Shown piece by piece: positions 18,961-27,681 of a stretch of DNA of 64,000 nucleotides; position 1 is the first letter of the stretch, and each line of letters begins with the position of its first letter. This DNA comes from VXPQ01 sp965232485 (GTDB taxonomy: Bacteria > Bacteroidota > Rhodothermia > Rhodothermales > VXPQ01). Where the stretch lies: NCBI GenBank assembly GCA_965232485.1, contig OZ246975.1, positions 1,178,001 to 1,242,000 of the forward strand, read 5' to 3'. The translations under genes were made by a program, and so were the position numbers. Under the pieces are notes generated by a model, which was not told where the DNA came from, ran no database searches, and saw only the letters and a program-made list of their open reading frames with translations.

Positions 18961-20109
18961 ATGACGCTCCGAACCGCTTCGCCCCGCCGCCCCCGAGCCA
19001 TCCCCGTTTGCTTCCTCGCCGCAGCGTTCGCATGCATGACGATTGCGCCCCTTCTTTTCGCGCCCGCCGCCCGGGCCCAGGAAATGCAGTGGGAAGACTA
19101 CGCCCCCCGCTCCACGCTGGTCGTCGAGGGGCGTGAGGTGACCCGCGCGAAATTCCCGTTCGTGGACGCCCATGCGCACCAGTGGGGCGTCGCCGAAATG
19201 TCCGCCGAGGATATCGCCGCCATGGTTGCGGACATGGACGCCATGAATATGGCCGTCATGGTGAACCTGAGCGGAGGCAGCGGCGAAGAACTCCAGGCGA
19301 AAATCGCCGCCACGGACCTGCACGCCCCGGGACGCTTCGTGCATTACGCGAACATCGACTTCGAGACCCTGGACGATCCGGATTTCGGCGAGAAAGCGGC
19401 GGCCCAACTGGAAGAAGACGTACGGCTGGGCGCCAAAGGCCTGAAGATTTACAAAAGCCTTGGCATGTACATCTTCTACGAGGATGGCGCGCGGCTAAAA
19501 ACCGACGACCCGAAACTGGACCCCATCTGGCGGAAGGCCGGCGAATTGGGCATTCCGGTCCTCATCCATACAGCAGACCCGGCCCCCTTCTGGGAGCCGC
19601 ACGACCGCTTCAACGAGCGCTGGTTCGAGCTCAAGGAGCGCCCGCGCCGCAAACGCGATCCGGTCCCTTCCTGGGAAACGATCATGACCGAACACTGGAA
19701 CCTGATCGCCAGACACTCGAACACCATTTTCATCAGCGCGCACCTCGGCTGGCTGGGAAACGACCTCGGGCGGCTGGGCGGCCTGCTGGACAAAATGCCC
19801 AACATGTACACCGAACTCGGCGCCGTCATCGCCGAACTGGGCCGTCAGCCGCACACCGCGAAAGCCTTCCTGACGAAATACCAGGACCGCGTGCTTATGG
19901 GCAAGGATTCGTGGGAGCCGTCCGAATACTACGTCTACTTCCGCATCTTCGAGACGGCGGACGAATACTTTCCGTATTACCGCAAGCGGCATGCTTTCTG
20001 GAGCATGTACGGCATGGACCTCCCGGACGATGTGCTGCGGAAAATCTACTACGAAAACGCACTCAGGATCATTCCCGGCCTGGACCCGGCGCTCTTCCCG
20101 GATTCGTGA
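18961..20109 (+). CDS. Exported amidohydrolase (amidohydrolase-2 / TIM-barrel metal hydrolase)
   Basis: A 382-residue protein with a Tat- or Sec-like signal (ASPRRPRAIPVCFLAAAF to ARAQ, residues 6-40), then a metal-dependent TIM barrel. FPFVDAHAHQWG supplies the HxH metal ligands (near residues 68-75), IPVLIHTADP a third His, and FISAHLGWLGND a fourth, with the late Asp in VLMGKDSWEP. The family contains decarboxylases and hydrolases of aromatic or lactone substrates acting on C-C or C-N bonds. It is followed after 95 bp on the same strand by the PQQ dehydrogenase, so the two may serve one periplasmic oxidation pathway. Substrate unknown. Confidence 0.8.
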   Translation: MTLRTASPRRPRAIPVCFLAAAFACMTIAPLLFAPAARAQEMQWEDYAPRSTLVVEGREVTRAKFPFVDAHAHQWGVAEMSAEDIAAMVADMDAMNMAVMVNLSGGSGEELQAKIAATDLHAPGRFVHYANIDFETLDDPDFGEKAAAQLEEDVRLGAKGLKIYKSLGMYIFYEDGARLKTDDPKLDPIWRKAGELGIPVLIHTADPAPFWEPHDRFNERWFELKERPRRKRDPVPSWETIMTEHWNLIARHSNTIFISAHLGWLGNDLGRLGGLLDKMPNMYTELGAVIAELGRQPHTAKAFLTKYQDRVLMGKDSWEPSEYYVYFRIFETADEYFPYYRKRHAFWSMYGMDLPDDVLRKIYYENALRIIPGLDPALFPDS

Positions 20110-20204
20110 TCCTGCAGGATGGACGCCCCTTTGCAATAGCTGCATTGCAATAGCCGCCGTATCCCGGCTTACGCGGCCCGCATTTTCATTCAACCCCTGA
20201 TGAT

Positions 20205-22349
20205 ATGACCCGCTTTTTCTCCCGTCTGACCGCCGCTGCGGCGCTTGCCGCAACCCTGGCCGCCTGTTCCGAAGCGCCTCCGCGCGCGCCGGTCGGCGCC
20301 GATGCGGACTGGGCGAATTATCTCGGCCATCCGACCAGCAACCAGTATTCCCTGCTCGATCAGATCGACACGGAGAATGTCCACCTGCTGGAAATGGCGT
20401 GGAGCTACGACACGGGGGACGAAAGCGAGTACCAGGCCAACAACCTCATCGTGGACGGGGTGCTGTACACGGCTACCCCGACCCGCAAAATGACGGCGCT
20501 CGACGCCGCAACGGGCGAACATCTGTGGACCTTCAATCCCGACGAAACCAATTCCCACGACGGCGGCATGCACCAGGGCGGCGGCCGTCAACGGGGCTTC
20601 ATATACTGGGAAGACGGAGAAAACGGGCGCATCTTCACGACGAAAGGCCCCTGGATGTACTCCCTCGACGCAGAAACAGGCGAGCCGGTCCCCTCGTTCG
20701 GCGAAGGCGGCTGGCTCCATATAGGCGACCGCATCGACTGGGAAGGCCGTCCGAACGTGGGCCTGAACTCGGGCGGATACGTCTACGAAGACATGCTTGT
20801 TTTCGGCGTGCGGGTAGCGGAGAACGTGCCCGGCGCGGTGATTGCGCTCGACGCGCGGACCGGCGAACGCATCTGGATCTTCCATACCCTGCCCCGTCCG
20901 GGGGAATTCGGGTCGGAGACATGGCCGGAAGGCTATCTGGAACACGCGGGGGGCGCCTCGGACTGGTCCGGCATTGCAATGGATATGGAGCAGGGCATCG
21001 TATACTCCTCCACGGAAACCGCAGGCCCCGACTTCTACGGCGGCGACCGGTACGGCGAGAATCTGTTCGCCAACTCCCTTATTGCGCTGGACGCCCGCAC
21101 GGGCGAGCGCCTGTGGCACTTCCAGTTCGTTCATCACGACCTGTGGGACATGGACAACCCGACTCCGCCCACGCTGCTGACCGTCCGGCGCGACGGAGAA
21201 TGGGTGGACATTGTGGCGCAAGGCACGAAAATGGGTTTGCTGTATGTCTTCGACCGGGTTACGGGCGAGCCGCTCTGGCCCATCGAAGAACGCCCTGCTC
21301 CCGCGTCGGAATTGCCGGATATGCAGGCCTGGCCCACGCAGCCTTATCCCACATGGCCGCCCCCGCTCATGCGGCAGGAATACACGCTGGACGACGTATC
21401 GAATATTTCGCCGGAAGCCCGGCAGTTGACCACCGACCTGATTACGCAATCCGGAACCTACGGGTCGTTCCCGCCGCCGAGTCTGGAACAGAAAATCAAG
21501 TTTCCCGGATATGACGGGGGCATGGAATGGGGCGGATCGGCGGCCGATCCCGACGGCGTATTGTACGTGAATATCAACGAAATTCCGTGGTTCTACCAAC
21601 TTATACCGACGCGGCGCGAGGACGGTACGCCCCTGCCTCGCGGGGAACGGTACTATCGGGCCATCTGCGCGTCCTGCCACGGCCTGGACGGCAGCGGCGA
21701 TCCGGGAGGCGGCTTTCCGGCGCTTACGGATATGGGCGAACGCTACAGCCGGGAGCAGGCCATGGCGCTGCTCGTGCAGGGCGGCGCGCGCATGCCTCCT
21801 TTCGATCAGACGCCGGAAGAAAACCTAAAGGCTATCCTGGACCATCTCTTCGGCGTAGAGCCAGCCATGGAACCGGAGGAAAACGCAGTGGACGCCTCAA
21901 CGCCGCCGTACGCCTTCCGGGGGTTCCAGCGCTGGCTGGACCACGAAGGCTACCCGGCCATCAAACCGCCCTGGGGCACGCTGAACGCCGTGGACCTGAA
22001 CACGGGCGACGTCAAATGGACCGTACCGCTCGGCGAGTACGAGGAATTGACGGCGCGCGGGATTCCGCAAACCGGTACGGAAAATTACGGCGGCCCCATC
22101 GTGACGGCGGGCGGCGTACTCTTCATCGGCGCCGCCGCCGACGAGAAATTCCGGGCCTTCGACAAGGAAACGGGCGCAACGCTCTGGGAAGCCGATCTGC
22201 CCTTTGGGGGGAACGCCACGCCCAGCACGTACATGGCGAACGGCAAGCAGTACGTGGCGATTTCGGCGGGAGGCGGCAAGTCGAACCGGCCCGTTGGGGG
22301 CATGCTGGTCGCGTTTGCGCTGCCGGACGAGGCGACGGACAGCGAATAA
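20205..22349 (+). CDS. PQQ-dependent dehydrogenase lipoprotein with internal cytochrome c motif
   Basis: A 714-residue periplasmic quinoprotein. Residues 1-21 are a lipoprotein signal ending LAAC. The body is an eight-bladed beta-propeller with repeated LDAxTGExxW blades (MTALDAATGEHLWTF, IALDARTGERIWIF, IALDARTGERLWHF), typical of PQQ glucose/alcohol/quinate dehydrogenases. A heme-binding CASCH motif (near residues 488-492) with a downstream MPPF methionine lies inside the propeller sequence, so electrons can pass from PQQ to a bound c-type heme in the same chain. No PQQ biosynthesis genes are in the window. Substrate unknown. Confidence 0.85.
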   Translation: MTRFFSRLTAAAALAATLAACSEAPPRAPVGADADWANYLGHPTSNQYSLLDQIDTENVHLLEMAWSYDTGDESEYQANNLIVDGVLYTATPTRKMTALDAATGEHLWTFNPDETNSHDGGMHQGGGRQRGFIYWEDGENGRIFTTKGPWMYSLDAETGEPVPSFGEGGWLHIGDRIDWEGRPNVGLNSGGYVYEDMLVFGVRVAENVPGAVIALDARTGERIWIFHTLPRPGEFGSETWPEGYLEHAGGASDWSGIAMDMEQGIVYSSTETAGPDFYGGDRYGENLFANSLIALDARTGERLWHFQFVHHDLWDMDNPTPPTLLTVRRDGEWVDIVAQGTKMGLLYVFDRVTGEPLWPIEERPAPASELPDMQAWPTQPYPTWPPPLMRQEYTLDDVSNISPEARQLTTDLITQSGTYGSFPPPSLEQKIKFPGYDGGMEWGGSAADPDGVLYVNINEIPWFYQLIPTRREDGTPLPRGERYYRAICASCHGLDGSGDPGGGFPALTDMGERYSREQAMALLVQGGARMPPFDQTPEENLKAILDHLFGVEPAMEPEENAVDASTPPYAFRGFQRWLDHEGYPAIKPPWGTLNAVDLNTGDVKWTVPLGEYEELTARGIPQTGTENYGGPIVTAGGVLFIGAAADEKFRAFDKETGATLWEADLPFGGNATPSTYMANGKQYVAISAGGGKSNRPVGGMLVAFALPDEATDSE

Positions 22350-22476
22350 CGCGCAGCGAGGCGGGCTGCCGCGCGCGGACGACAATGACTGCTCTCTGCC
22401 GGGCGATCCCCAGCCCATGGCCTCGATGCGCTGTCTGGAGCGGGCATGCAAAAGAGATGTTATACACAAATTTTCA

Positions 22477-22522
22477 TTTTACTCAATGTATTGAGTATTT
22501 TTACTCATAATATTGAGTAAAA
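22477..22522. promoter_or_regulatory. Large palindrome upstream of DUF4143 ATPase 1
   Basis: Arms TTTTACTCAATGTATTGAGT (22477-22496) and ACTCATAATATTGAGTAAAA (22503-22522) pair over nearly their whole length around ATTTTT. The core GAGT...ACTC is shared with the 36-bp palindromes at 31591, 33401, 39359 and 45240. It ends 34 bp before the ATPase start. Confidence 0.65.
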
Positions 22523-22556
22523 CGTACCAAACGCGTCGCAAGACGACCCAAACGCG

Positions 22557-23771
22557 TTGCACGACCTCCCCGCAAAGCATATCGTCCGTCCCCAAGCTGC
22601 CGAATTGCTGAATCGCCTGGAGGAGCCGCGACGATTCATGCACATCGTGGCCGGACCGCGGCAAGTGGGCAAAACCACGCTGGCGCTGCATGTAGCCGCA
22701 GAATGCGGTCTGCCGCACCATATCGCCAGCGCCGACGAACCCACCCTCCGCGACTCCGCATGGATCGAGACTCAATGGGAAACAGCGCGCTTGCTGGCCC
22801 GGGAAACCGATAGCCGGGGCGCCCTCCTTGTGCTGGACGAAATTCAGAAAGCGACAAATTGGTCCGAAGCGGTCAAACGGCTATGGGATGAGGATACCCG
22901 CCGCGGACGCCCTCTGAAAGTCATGCTCCTCGGTTCGGCCCCCTTGCTGATCCAACAAGGATTAACGGAGAGCCTGGCGGGCCGGTTCGAGGTTCTTCGA
23001 TTGCCGCACTGGAGTTTCCCGGAAATGCGCGCAGCGTTCGGCTGGACATTGGACGAATATATTTTTTACGGAGCCTACCCCGGCGCTGCGCCGCTGGCGA
23101 AACAACCGAAACGCTGGGCGCGCTACATCCGCGACGCACTCATCGAAACCACTATCTCGCGCGATGTGCTCCTGCTGTCCCGGGTCGATAAGCCCGCGTT
23201 GCTGCGCAGGCTGTTCGAACTGGGGTGCGCGTATTCGGGGCAAATACTCTCGTACGCCAAAATGACAGGGCAACTTCAGGAGGCAGGCAACACGACCACC
23301 CTGGCCCATTACCTTGATTTGCTGTCTGGAGCGGGCATGCTCACAGGCTTGCAAAAGTACTCAGGCGGAACAATCCGGCGAAGAGCGTCCAGTCCCAAAT
23401 TGCAGGTCCTCAATACGGCCTTGATCGGCGCGCAATCCGAACGCACGCTGGCCGAGGCGCGAACGGACCTTGCATTCTGGGGACGTCTGGTGGAATCTGC
23501 GGTGGGCGCCCACTTGGCCAACGCCGCCATGACCGGAGACATTGCACTCTACTACTGGCGCGAACGAAATCGCGAGGTAGACTTCGTCGCGCGCGCGAAA
23601 CGGAAACTGATCGCAATCGAGGTGAAAAGCGGCGCGGCGCGGCAAGGGCTGCCGGGGCTGACCGCCTTCGAGCGAGCCTTCGGCCCCGCCCGCAAGCTGC
23701 TCGTGGGCGGAGGCGGCGTCCCGGTGGAAATCTTTTTGTCCATGCCGACGCGGACATGGACAGAGGGGTAA
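22557..23771 (+). CDS. AAA ATPase with DUF4143 C-terminal domain, copy 1
   Basis: A 404-residue P-loop ATPase of the AAA_14/DUF4143 family. Walker A GPRQVGKTT is at 33-41 and Walker B LLVLDEIQK near 92. The C-terminal domain contains WRERNREVDFV followed by IAIEVKSG (near residue 354), the E...D...ExK arrangement of a PD-(D/E)xK nuclease fold. The start is a TTG at 22557; no ATG is available after the in-frame stop within the palindrome. Family members are abundant, often horizontally transferred, and of unknown cellular role. It is a clear paralogue of the ATPase at 38091-39350 (both have SLAGRFE, SGAGxLxGLxKYS segments) but stands alone. Confidence 0.8.
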   Translation: MHDLPAKHIVRPQAAELLNRLEEPRRFMHIVAGPRQVGKTTLALHVAAECGLPHHIASADEPTLRDSAWIETQWETARLLARETDSRGALLVLDEIQKATNWSEAVKRLWDEDTRRGRPLKVMLLGSAPLLIQQGLTESLAGRFEVLRLPHWSFPEMRAAFGWTLDEYIFYGAYPGAAPLAKQPKRWARYIRDALIETTISRDVLLLSRVDKPALLRRLFELGCAYSGQILSYAKMTGQLQEAGNTTTLAHYLDLLSGAGMLTGLQKYSGGTIRRRASSPKLQVLNTALIGAQSERTLAEARTDLAFWGRLVESAVGAHLANAAMTGDIALYYWRERNREVDFVARAKRKLIAIEVKSGAARQGLPGLTAFERAFGPARKLLVGGGGVPVEIFLSMPTRTWTEG

Positions 23772-23980
23772 CGCCGCCGGGCTTTGCCTTGCGGAATGCA
23801 TGGCCGGCATCTCGCGGAGCGGAAAAACGAGCCTTGCCGGGCGCAACCCGATCATGGCCAATTTGCCTCGGTTCGCGGTCGGGATATATTCCAGCGGGAT
23901 CGTGAAAAGCGGAAAGGCGCGTTCAAAAATGTCTGGACAAATTTGTCCGCCTCGCGCCGAACGGCCTCGCCGCCGACCCG

Positions 23981-24694
23981 CTAATCTTTCTCTTCGGCCT
24001 CTTCGTTCTCCATTGCCGCTCCTTCCATTTCCATCTCCTCCCCTCCCATCGCCACCGTCTCCAGCCTCGACACATGCAGATTGAGGGCATGGTTCACCCG
24101 CATGCCGAACACGCCGTCCACGCCAAGGTCGGCCCGGGGCAGGGCAGCCACTTCCGCGTCGTTCACGAAAAACCGCACCGTCTCGGCGCCGGCCTCCAGG
24201 GCAAGGACATTCTTCACGGAGGAGGCTTCCTCTTCGCGATCGGCCCAGCCAAGAATCGCCTCATGCCCCGTCCAGGGATGAATGGTAGGCGCTTCCGCCC
24301 CTTCGCGCCGCTTGACGATGAATTCTCCCCCGTCGCGCAGCAGGAAATACGTATACTCAATGGCGTCTCCCGCCAGGTCCTTCCCGCCGACAAACAGGCC
24401 GAACGCTTCCCGGCGGCCCGCCGGATCGAACAGGTATACTTCCATTTCCATCCGGTACTCGCCGGACGCCTCCATGTCCGGGCCCCGGTAGATCGCCGCC
24501 GGGCCGGAGGTCACATGCCATCCGGGCGGCATGGCCACGAACATCTCCAGATCGTCCTCCGACGCTTCGGGATTATCGAACCGGACCTGCCACCCCTCCG
24601 GGCGAACCAGATCATCCTGGGCCTGAGCGGGAAGGGAGGCAGCCAAAAACAACGCGGCGCATGCGGACAGCGAAGCAAACAGGGAGCGGTACAT
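23981..24694 (-). CDS. Secreted DUF1080-like (concanavalin-fold) protein
   Basis: About 237 residues. The signal peptide MYRSLFASLSACAALFLAASLPAQAQ is followed by a beta-sandwich domain of the DUF1080/LamG type (WQVRFDNPEASEDDLEMFVAMPPGWHV, later VLALEAGAETVRFFVNDAEVAALP and VFGMRVNHALNLHVSRLE), usual in 3-keto-glycoside hydrolases and carbohydrate-binding proteins. No catalytic residues can be assigned, so binding rather than hydrolysis is possible. The C-terminus is a low-complexity Glu/Met tail. I took the ATG at 24694 because it begins the signal peptide; an upstream ATG at 24718 is in frame. Confidence 0.6.
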   Translation of the reverse strand: MYRSLFASLSACAALFLAASLPAQAQDDLVRPEGWQVRFDNPEASEDDLEMFVAMPPGWHVTSGPAAIYRGPDMEASGEYRMEMEVYLFDPAGRREAFGLFVGGKDLAGDAIEYTYFLLRDGGEFIVKRREGAEAPTIHPWTGHEAILGWADREEEASSVKNVLALEAGAETVRFFVNDAEVAALPRADLGVDGVFGMRVNHALNLHVSRLETVAMGGEEMEMEGAAMENEEAEEKD

Positions 24695-24878
24695 GGCGAA
24701 GAAGCAGGGTTGGAGCAAAAGAGCAAGGGTTCGAAGGCGCGCGACCGGAAAACGTTGCGGCGGCGCCCGTCGTCAAGGTACGCCGGGGCGGGGATGATGT
24801 GCAAGGGGGACAGGCGTTCGGCGAATTCGCCTGTATTGCGGGCTGGGTTGCGCATGGGGCGTGGCGGGAGCCATACTG

Positions 24879-25038
24879 AAGGCTGCCTTGCATATGGAGC
24901 GAAATGACGGCCATGTTAAAGGCTGTCTTGCATATGGAGCGAAATGACGGCCATGTTAAAGGATGCCTTGCGTATGGAGCGAAATAATTGCTATATTAAA
25001 GGCAGGGCAACATAAGCAACCCAGGCAATCCCATATTA
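24879..25038. repeat. 40-bp tandem repeat array upstream of the Fic gene
   Basis: Four consecutive 40-base units (24879, 24919, 24959, 24999), each starting AAGG and ending ATGTTA or ATATTA. The first two are almost identical, the third diverged, the fourth degenerate; a fifth relic may follow. There are no unique spacers, so it is not CRISPR. It occupies most of the 446-bp gap before the Fic start. Confidence 0.75.
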
Positions 25039-25140
25039 AAGCGAAGGTTGCATACAGGGATATACTTCGTCCATAAACCACTCAGCCTTGCATATAACCG
25101 CAAATCTGTCTCCGCAAAAAAACCATCGGGATTAAGAACC

Positions 25141-26310
25141 ATGTCCACCCATTTGCAAGATATGCGCCATCGATCCGGGCGTTACGAACCTCAGCCGTCG
25201 GGGTACCGCGCCTTCATCCCGGCGCCGTTGCCTCCAACTCCGCCTGTGCAGATGACGAATAATCTGCAAACCTTGTTGTCCAAAGCCGACCGCGCTTTGG
25301 GACGACTGGACGGCTCCATTCAGACCTTGCCGAACCCCGATCTGTTCGTATTCATGTACGTTCGACGAGAAGCCGTGCTCTCAAGCCAGATCGAAGGAAC
25401 GCAGAGTTCCCTGCAGGATGTGCTGAACGCCGAGGCGAACATCTTTGTCCCGAACCTCCCGGGCGACGTGCACGAGGTCATCAACTATGTCAATGCGATG
25501 AACCACGGGCTGCAACGCCTGCAAACGCTACCGCTTTCAATCCGGCTCATCCGGGAAATCCACGAACGACTGATGCAGGGCGTACGCGGCGGAATGCTTC
25601 AACCCGGAGAATTACGACGTTCCCAGAACTGGATCGGGGCTGCCGGTTGCACGCTGAACGAAGCCGCCTACGTCCCTCCTCCGCCTCATGAAGTGTCGAA
25701 TGCACTGGGCGAACTGGAGAAATTTCTCCATGCCTCCGACAACATTGCACCCCTTCTCCGCATCGGGATGGCGCATGCCCAGTTCGAGGCCATTCACCCC
25801 TTTCTGGACGGAAACGGTCGGACAGGCAGACTGCTCATCACGTTTTTTCTGTGCCAGCAAGAAATCCTGTTCAAGCCTGTACTCTATCTTTCTGTCTTTC
25901 TGAAAAAGCATCGCGCGGAATACTACGAACGGCTGCAAGCCATCCGGGACGCCGGCGACTGGGAAGGCTGGCTCGCGTTCTTTCTGCAAGGCGTGGCGGA
26001 GGTAAGCAACGAGGCCGTCAAAAGCGTCCGGCGGATATTTACACTGCGGGAGGAGCACCGAAGCATCGTTACCGAACATTTCGGACGAAGCGCCGTGAAC
26101 GGTCTGCAGGTTCTCGAACGCCTGTACCGGTTTCCTGTCCTTTCCGTTGCCGACGCGCGGGCAATGATCGAAACGAGTTATACTGCTGCAAATCAGCTCG
26201 TTGCCCGCCTCGTCGATGCGGGGATATTGGAAGAAATCACCGGATACCAGCGCAACCGCCGGTTCCGCTACGCTCCGTATATCCGTATATTCTCGGACGA
26301 GCCGGAATAA
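25141..26310 (+). CDS. Fic-domain protein (class II, self-inhibited AMPylator)
   Basis: A 389-residue Fic protein. The Fic_N region (residues 1-110) carries the inhibitory helix motif SSQIEGTQSS near residues 81-90 ([S/T]xxxE[G/N] type). The catalytic loop HPFLDGNGRTGR near residue 219 matches HxFx[D/E]GNGRxxR in full, so it should transfer AMP to a protein hydroxyl. A C-terminal winged helix (VADARAMIETSYTAANQLVARLVDAGIL) suggests DNA or partner binding. The ATG at 25141 was chosen over an upstream frame that would run through the tandem repeat tail. It precedes an outer-membrane protein by 32 bp on the same strand. Confidence 0.9.
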   Translation: MSTHLQDMRHRSGRYEPQPSGYRAFIPAPLPPTPPVQMTNNLQTLLSKADRALGRLDGSIQTLPNPDLFVFMYVRREAVLSSQIEGTQSSLQDVLNAEANIFVPNLPGDVHEVINYVNAMNHGLQRLQTLPLSIRLIREIHERLMQGVRGGMLQPGELRRSQNWIGAAGCTLNEAAYVPPPPHEVSNALGELEKFLHASDNIAPLLRIGMAHAQFEAIHPFLDGNGRTGRLLITFFLCQQEILFKPVLYLSVFLKKHRAEYYERLQAIRDAGDWEGWLAFFLQGVAEVSNEAVKSVRRIFTLREEHRSIVTEHFGRSAVNGLQVLERLYRFPVLSVADARAMIETSYTAANQLVARLVDAGILEEITGYQRNRRFRYAPYIRIFSDEPE

Positions 26311-26342
26311 CCAGAGGCCTCTTCGCAACAACCCCAACCACG

Positions 26343-27305
26343 ATGCCCATGCAAACCCGACGTACCCAACTCTCGCCATTCTTGCGAGCCGCTCTGATCG
26401 CCGCGCTGTGCCTTCCCCTCGTCGGCGCCCCGGCCTTCGCTCAGAACATGCCTCGCAACGGCGCTTACGTCGGGCTGCAACTCGGGGTCGCAAATTCCTC
26501 CGCCATTGAATCGACGCTCGGAGCAATCAACCACCCGACGCGCTGTGACGCGCTTCTCTATTCGCCGCCGGCAAGTCCGCCGAGCAGCGACCCGGCTTGC
26601 ATCGACAACACGCCCGGCGTCCTTTCGGAAAACGAACTCGAACCAGGCAGCGGAATAATTAGCGGATTGGCTGTCGGCTACGGAATGGGCGGACTGCGGT
26701 TCGAGGCAGAATACCTGCACCGCTACATGGGCGACGATTCGAAGCCGATCGGCGGCACGACCAGCGCATCGTTCCAGGGCAAAACATCGGAGTGGAGCAC
26801 CGATCGTCCGCCTAACGAGTGGATCGGGGATTTCAGGGCCCATCAATTCTTCGTCAATGCGTACTACGATTTCCTGAACGACTCGAGATGGACGCCCTAT
26901 GTCGGCGCAGGCGCCGGCATGGCCGTTACGCAACTGAGTTACTACGCGCAATTCATTCGCAAGCCGGAAGCAGAATACCTGCAGGTCGAATTCACGCCGG
27001 ACTGGCCGGAAACCGCCAAGCAAGCCGCGGCGGGAACAGCCAGCATCATCGACACGAAGGTTAGCGAAATGGTGTTCGGATTCCAGGGGCTGGCCGGCAT
27101 TGACTATGCGCTGAGCGAACGCGCTGCGATCGGCGCAACGTTGCGCTGGGCCCTGATTGGCGATGTGACAGACGACGCCATCTGGGAGACCATTCGCAGC
27201 CACGCGCCGGTGCGGGCCGACGGAGTCACGCCGTTCGACGCGGAGCTGGAATTCGCGGACATCAGCTACCAGGCCTTGACAGTCAACCTCAAGTACTGGT
27301 TCTGA
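26343..27305 (+). CDS. Outer-membrane beta-barrel protein (Opa/OmpA-barrel-like)
   Basis: A 320-residue protein with signal peptide (LRAALIAALCLPLVGAPAFAQ) and strand patterns GAYVGLQLGVANSS, GLAVGYGMGGLRFEAEYLHRY, FFVNAYYDFLNDSRWTPYVGAGAGMAVTQ, GLAGIDYALSERAAIGATLRW, ending in LTVNLKYWF with the terminal Phe required for outer-membrane insertion. This is the plan of an 8-stranded surface barrel with long outer loops. Function is unknown. Its position 32 bp after the Fic gene may reflect co-transcription, but no functional link is evident. Confidence 0.75.
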   Translation: MPMQTRRTQLSPFLRAALIAALCLPLVGAPAFAQNMPRNGAYVGLQLGVANSSAIESTLGAINHPTRCDALLYSPPASPPSSDPACIDNTPGVLSENELEPGSGIISGLAVGYGMGGLRFEAEYLHRYMGDDSKPIGGTTSASFQGKTSEWSTDRPPNEWIGDFRAHQFFVNAYYDFLNDSRWTPYVGAGAGMAVTQLSYYAQFIRKPEAEYLQVEFTPDWPETAKQAAAGTASIIDTKVSEMVFGFQGLAGIDYALSERAAIGATLRWALIGDVTDDAIWETIRSHAPVRADGVTPFDAELEFADISYQALTVNLKYWF

Positions 27306-27324
27306 ACGGCGGCGCGGGGCATAT

Positions 27325-27405
27325 TTACGCCGCGGGAGGAGCGTCGAAGAATCGTGGCCGAACGCTTCGAACGAAGCGCCGGGAACATGATCCGGGGACG
27401 CCGCT
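27325..27405 (+). pseudogene. Fragment of a second Fic gene
   Basis: Reading ATA TTT ACG... gives IFTPREERRRIVAERFERSAGN, which aligns with IFTLREEHRSIVTEHFGRSAVN of the intact Fic protein (nucleotides 26036-26103). Similarity ends on both sides, so only about 25 codons of a paralogue remain. The rest of the 27306-27681 gap shows no gene. Confidence 0.6.
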
Positions 27406-27681
27406 ACGGGCAAAGAACGTCCTCGGGAATAATCCTGAATCCAAGCGCTGCGGCATTCCGCCGTATCCGCTGCTGCAACGAAGAAGAGCGCCCGCGTCAG
27501 GGTCTTGACAACCTGACGGCATACGCCGTATACTACAGACGAAAGCCACTGCCGAAGGCGGCGCGCTCCACGGCAGCCCTACATTTGAAACAGCCCTCGT
27601 TAACTACCTGTATTTTCTGGACCATTTCTGGTCTCAAGAATATCCCAGGGCGCATTTCAGCGATCCGATACGAACCGCACA

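Noticed and set aside
23784..23984. Short plus-strand frame with a SGKTSL stretch resembling a P-loop
   Set aside because: Too short and isolated to be an ATPase; the match is probably chance.
24879..25038. Possible CRISPR array
   Set aside because: Units abut directly with no unique spacers, and no cas genes are present.
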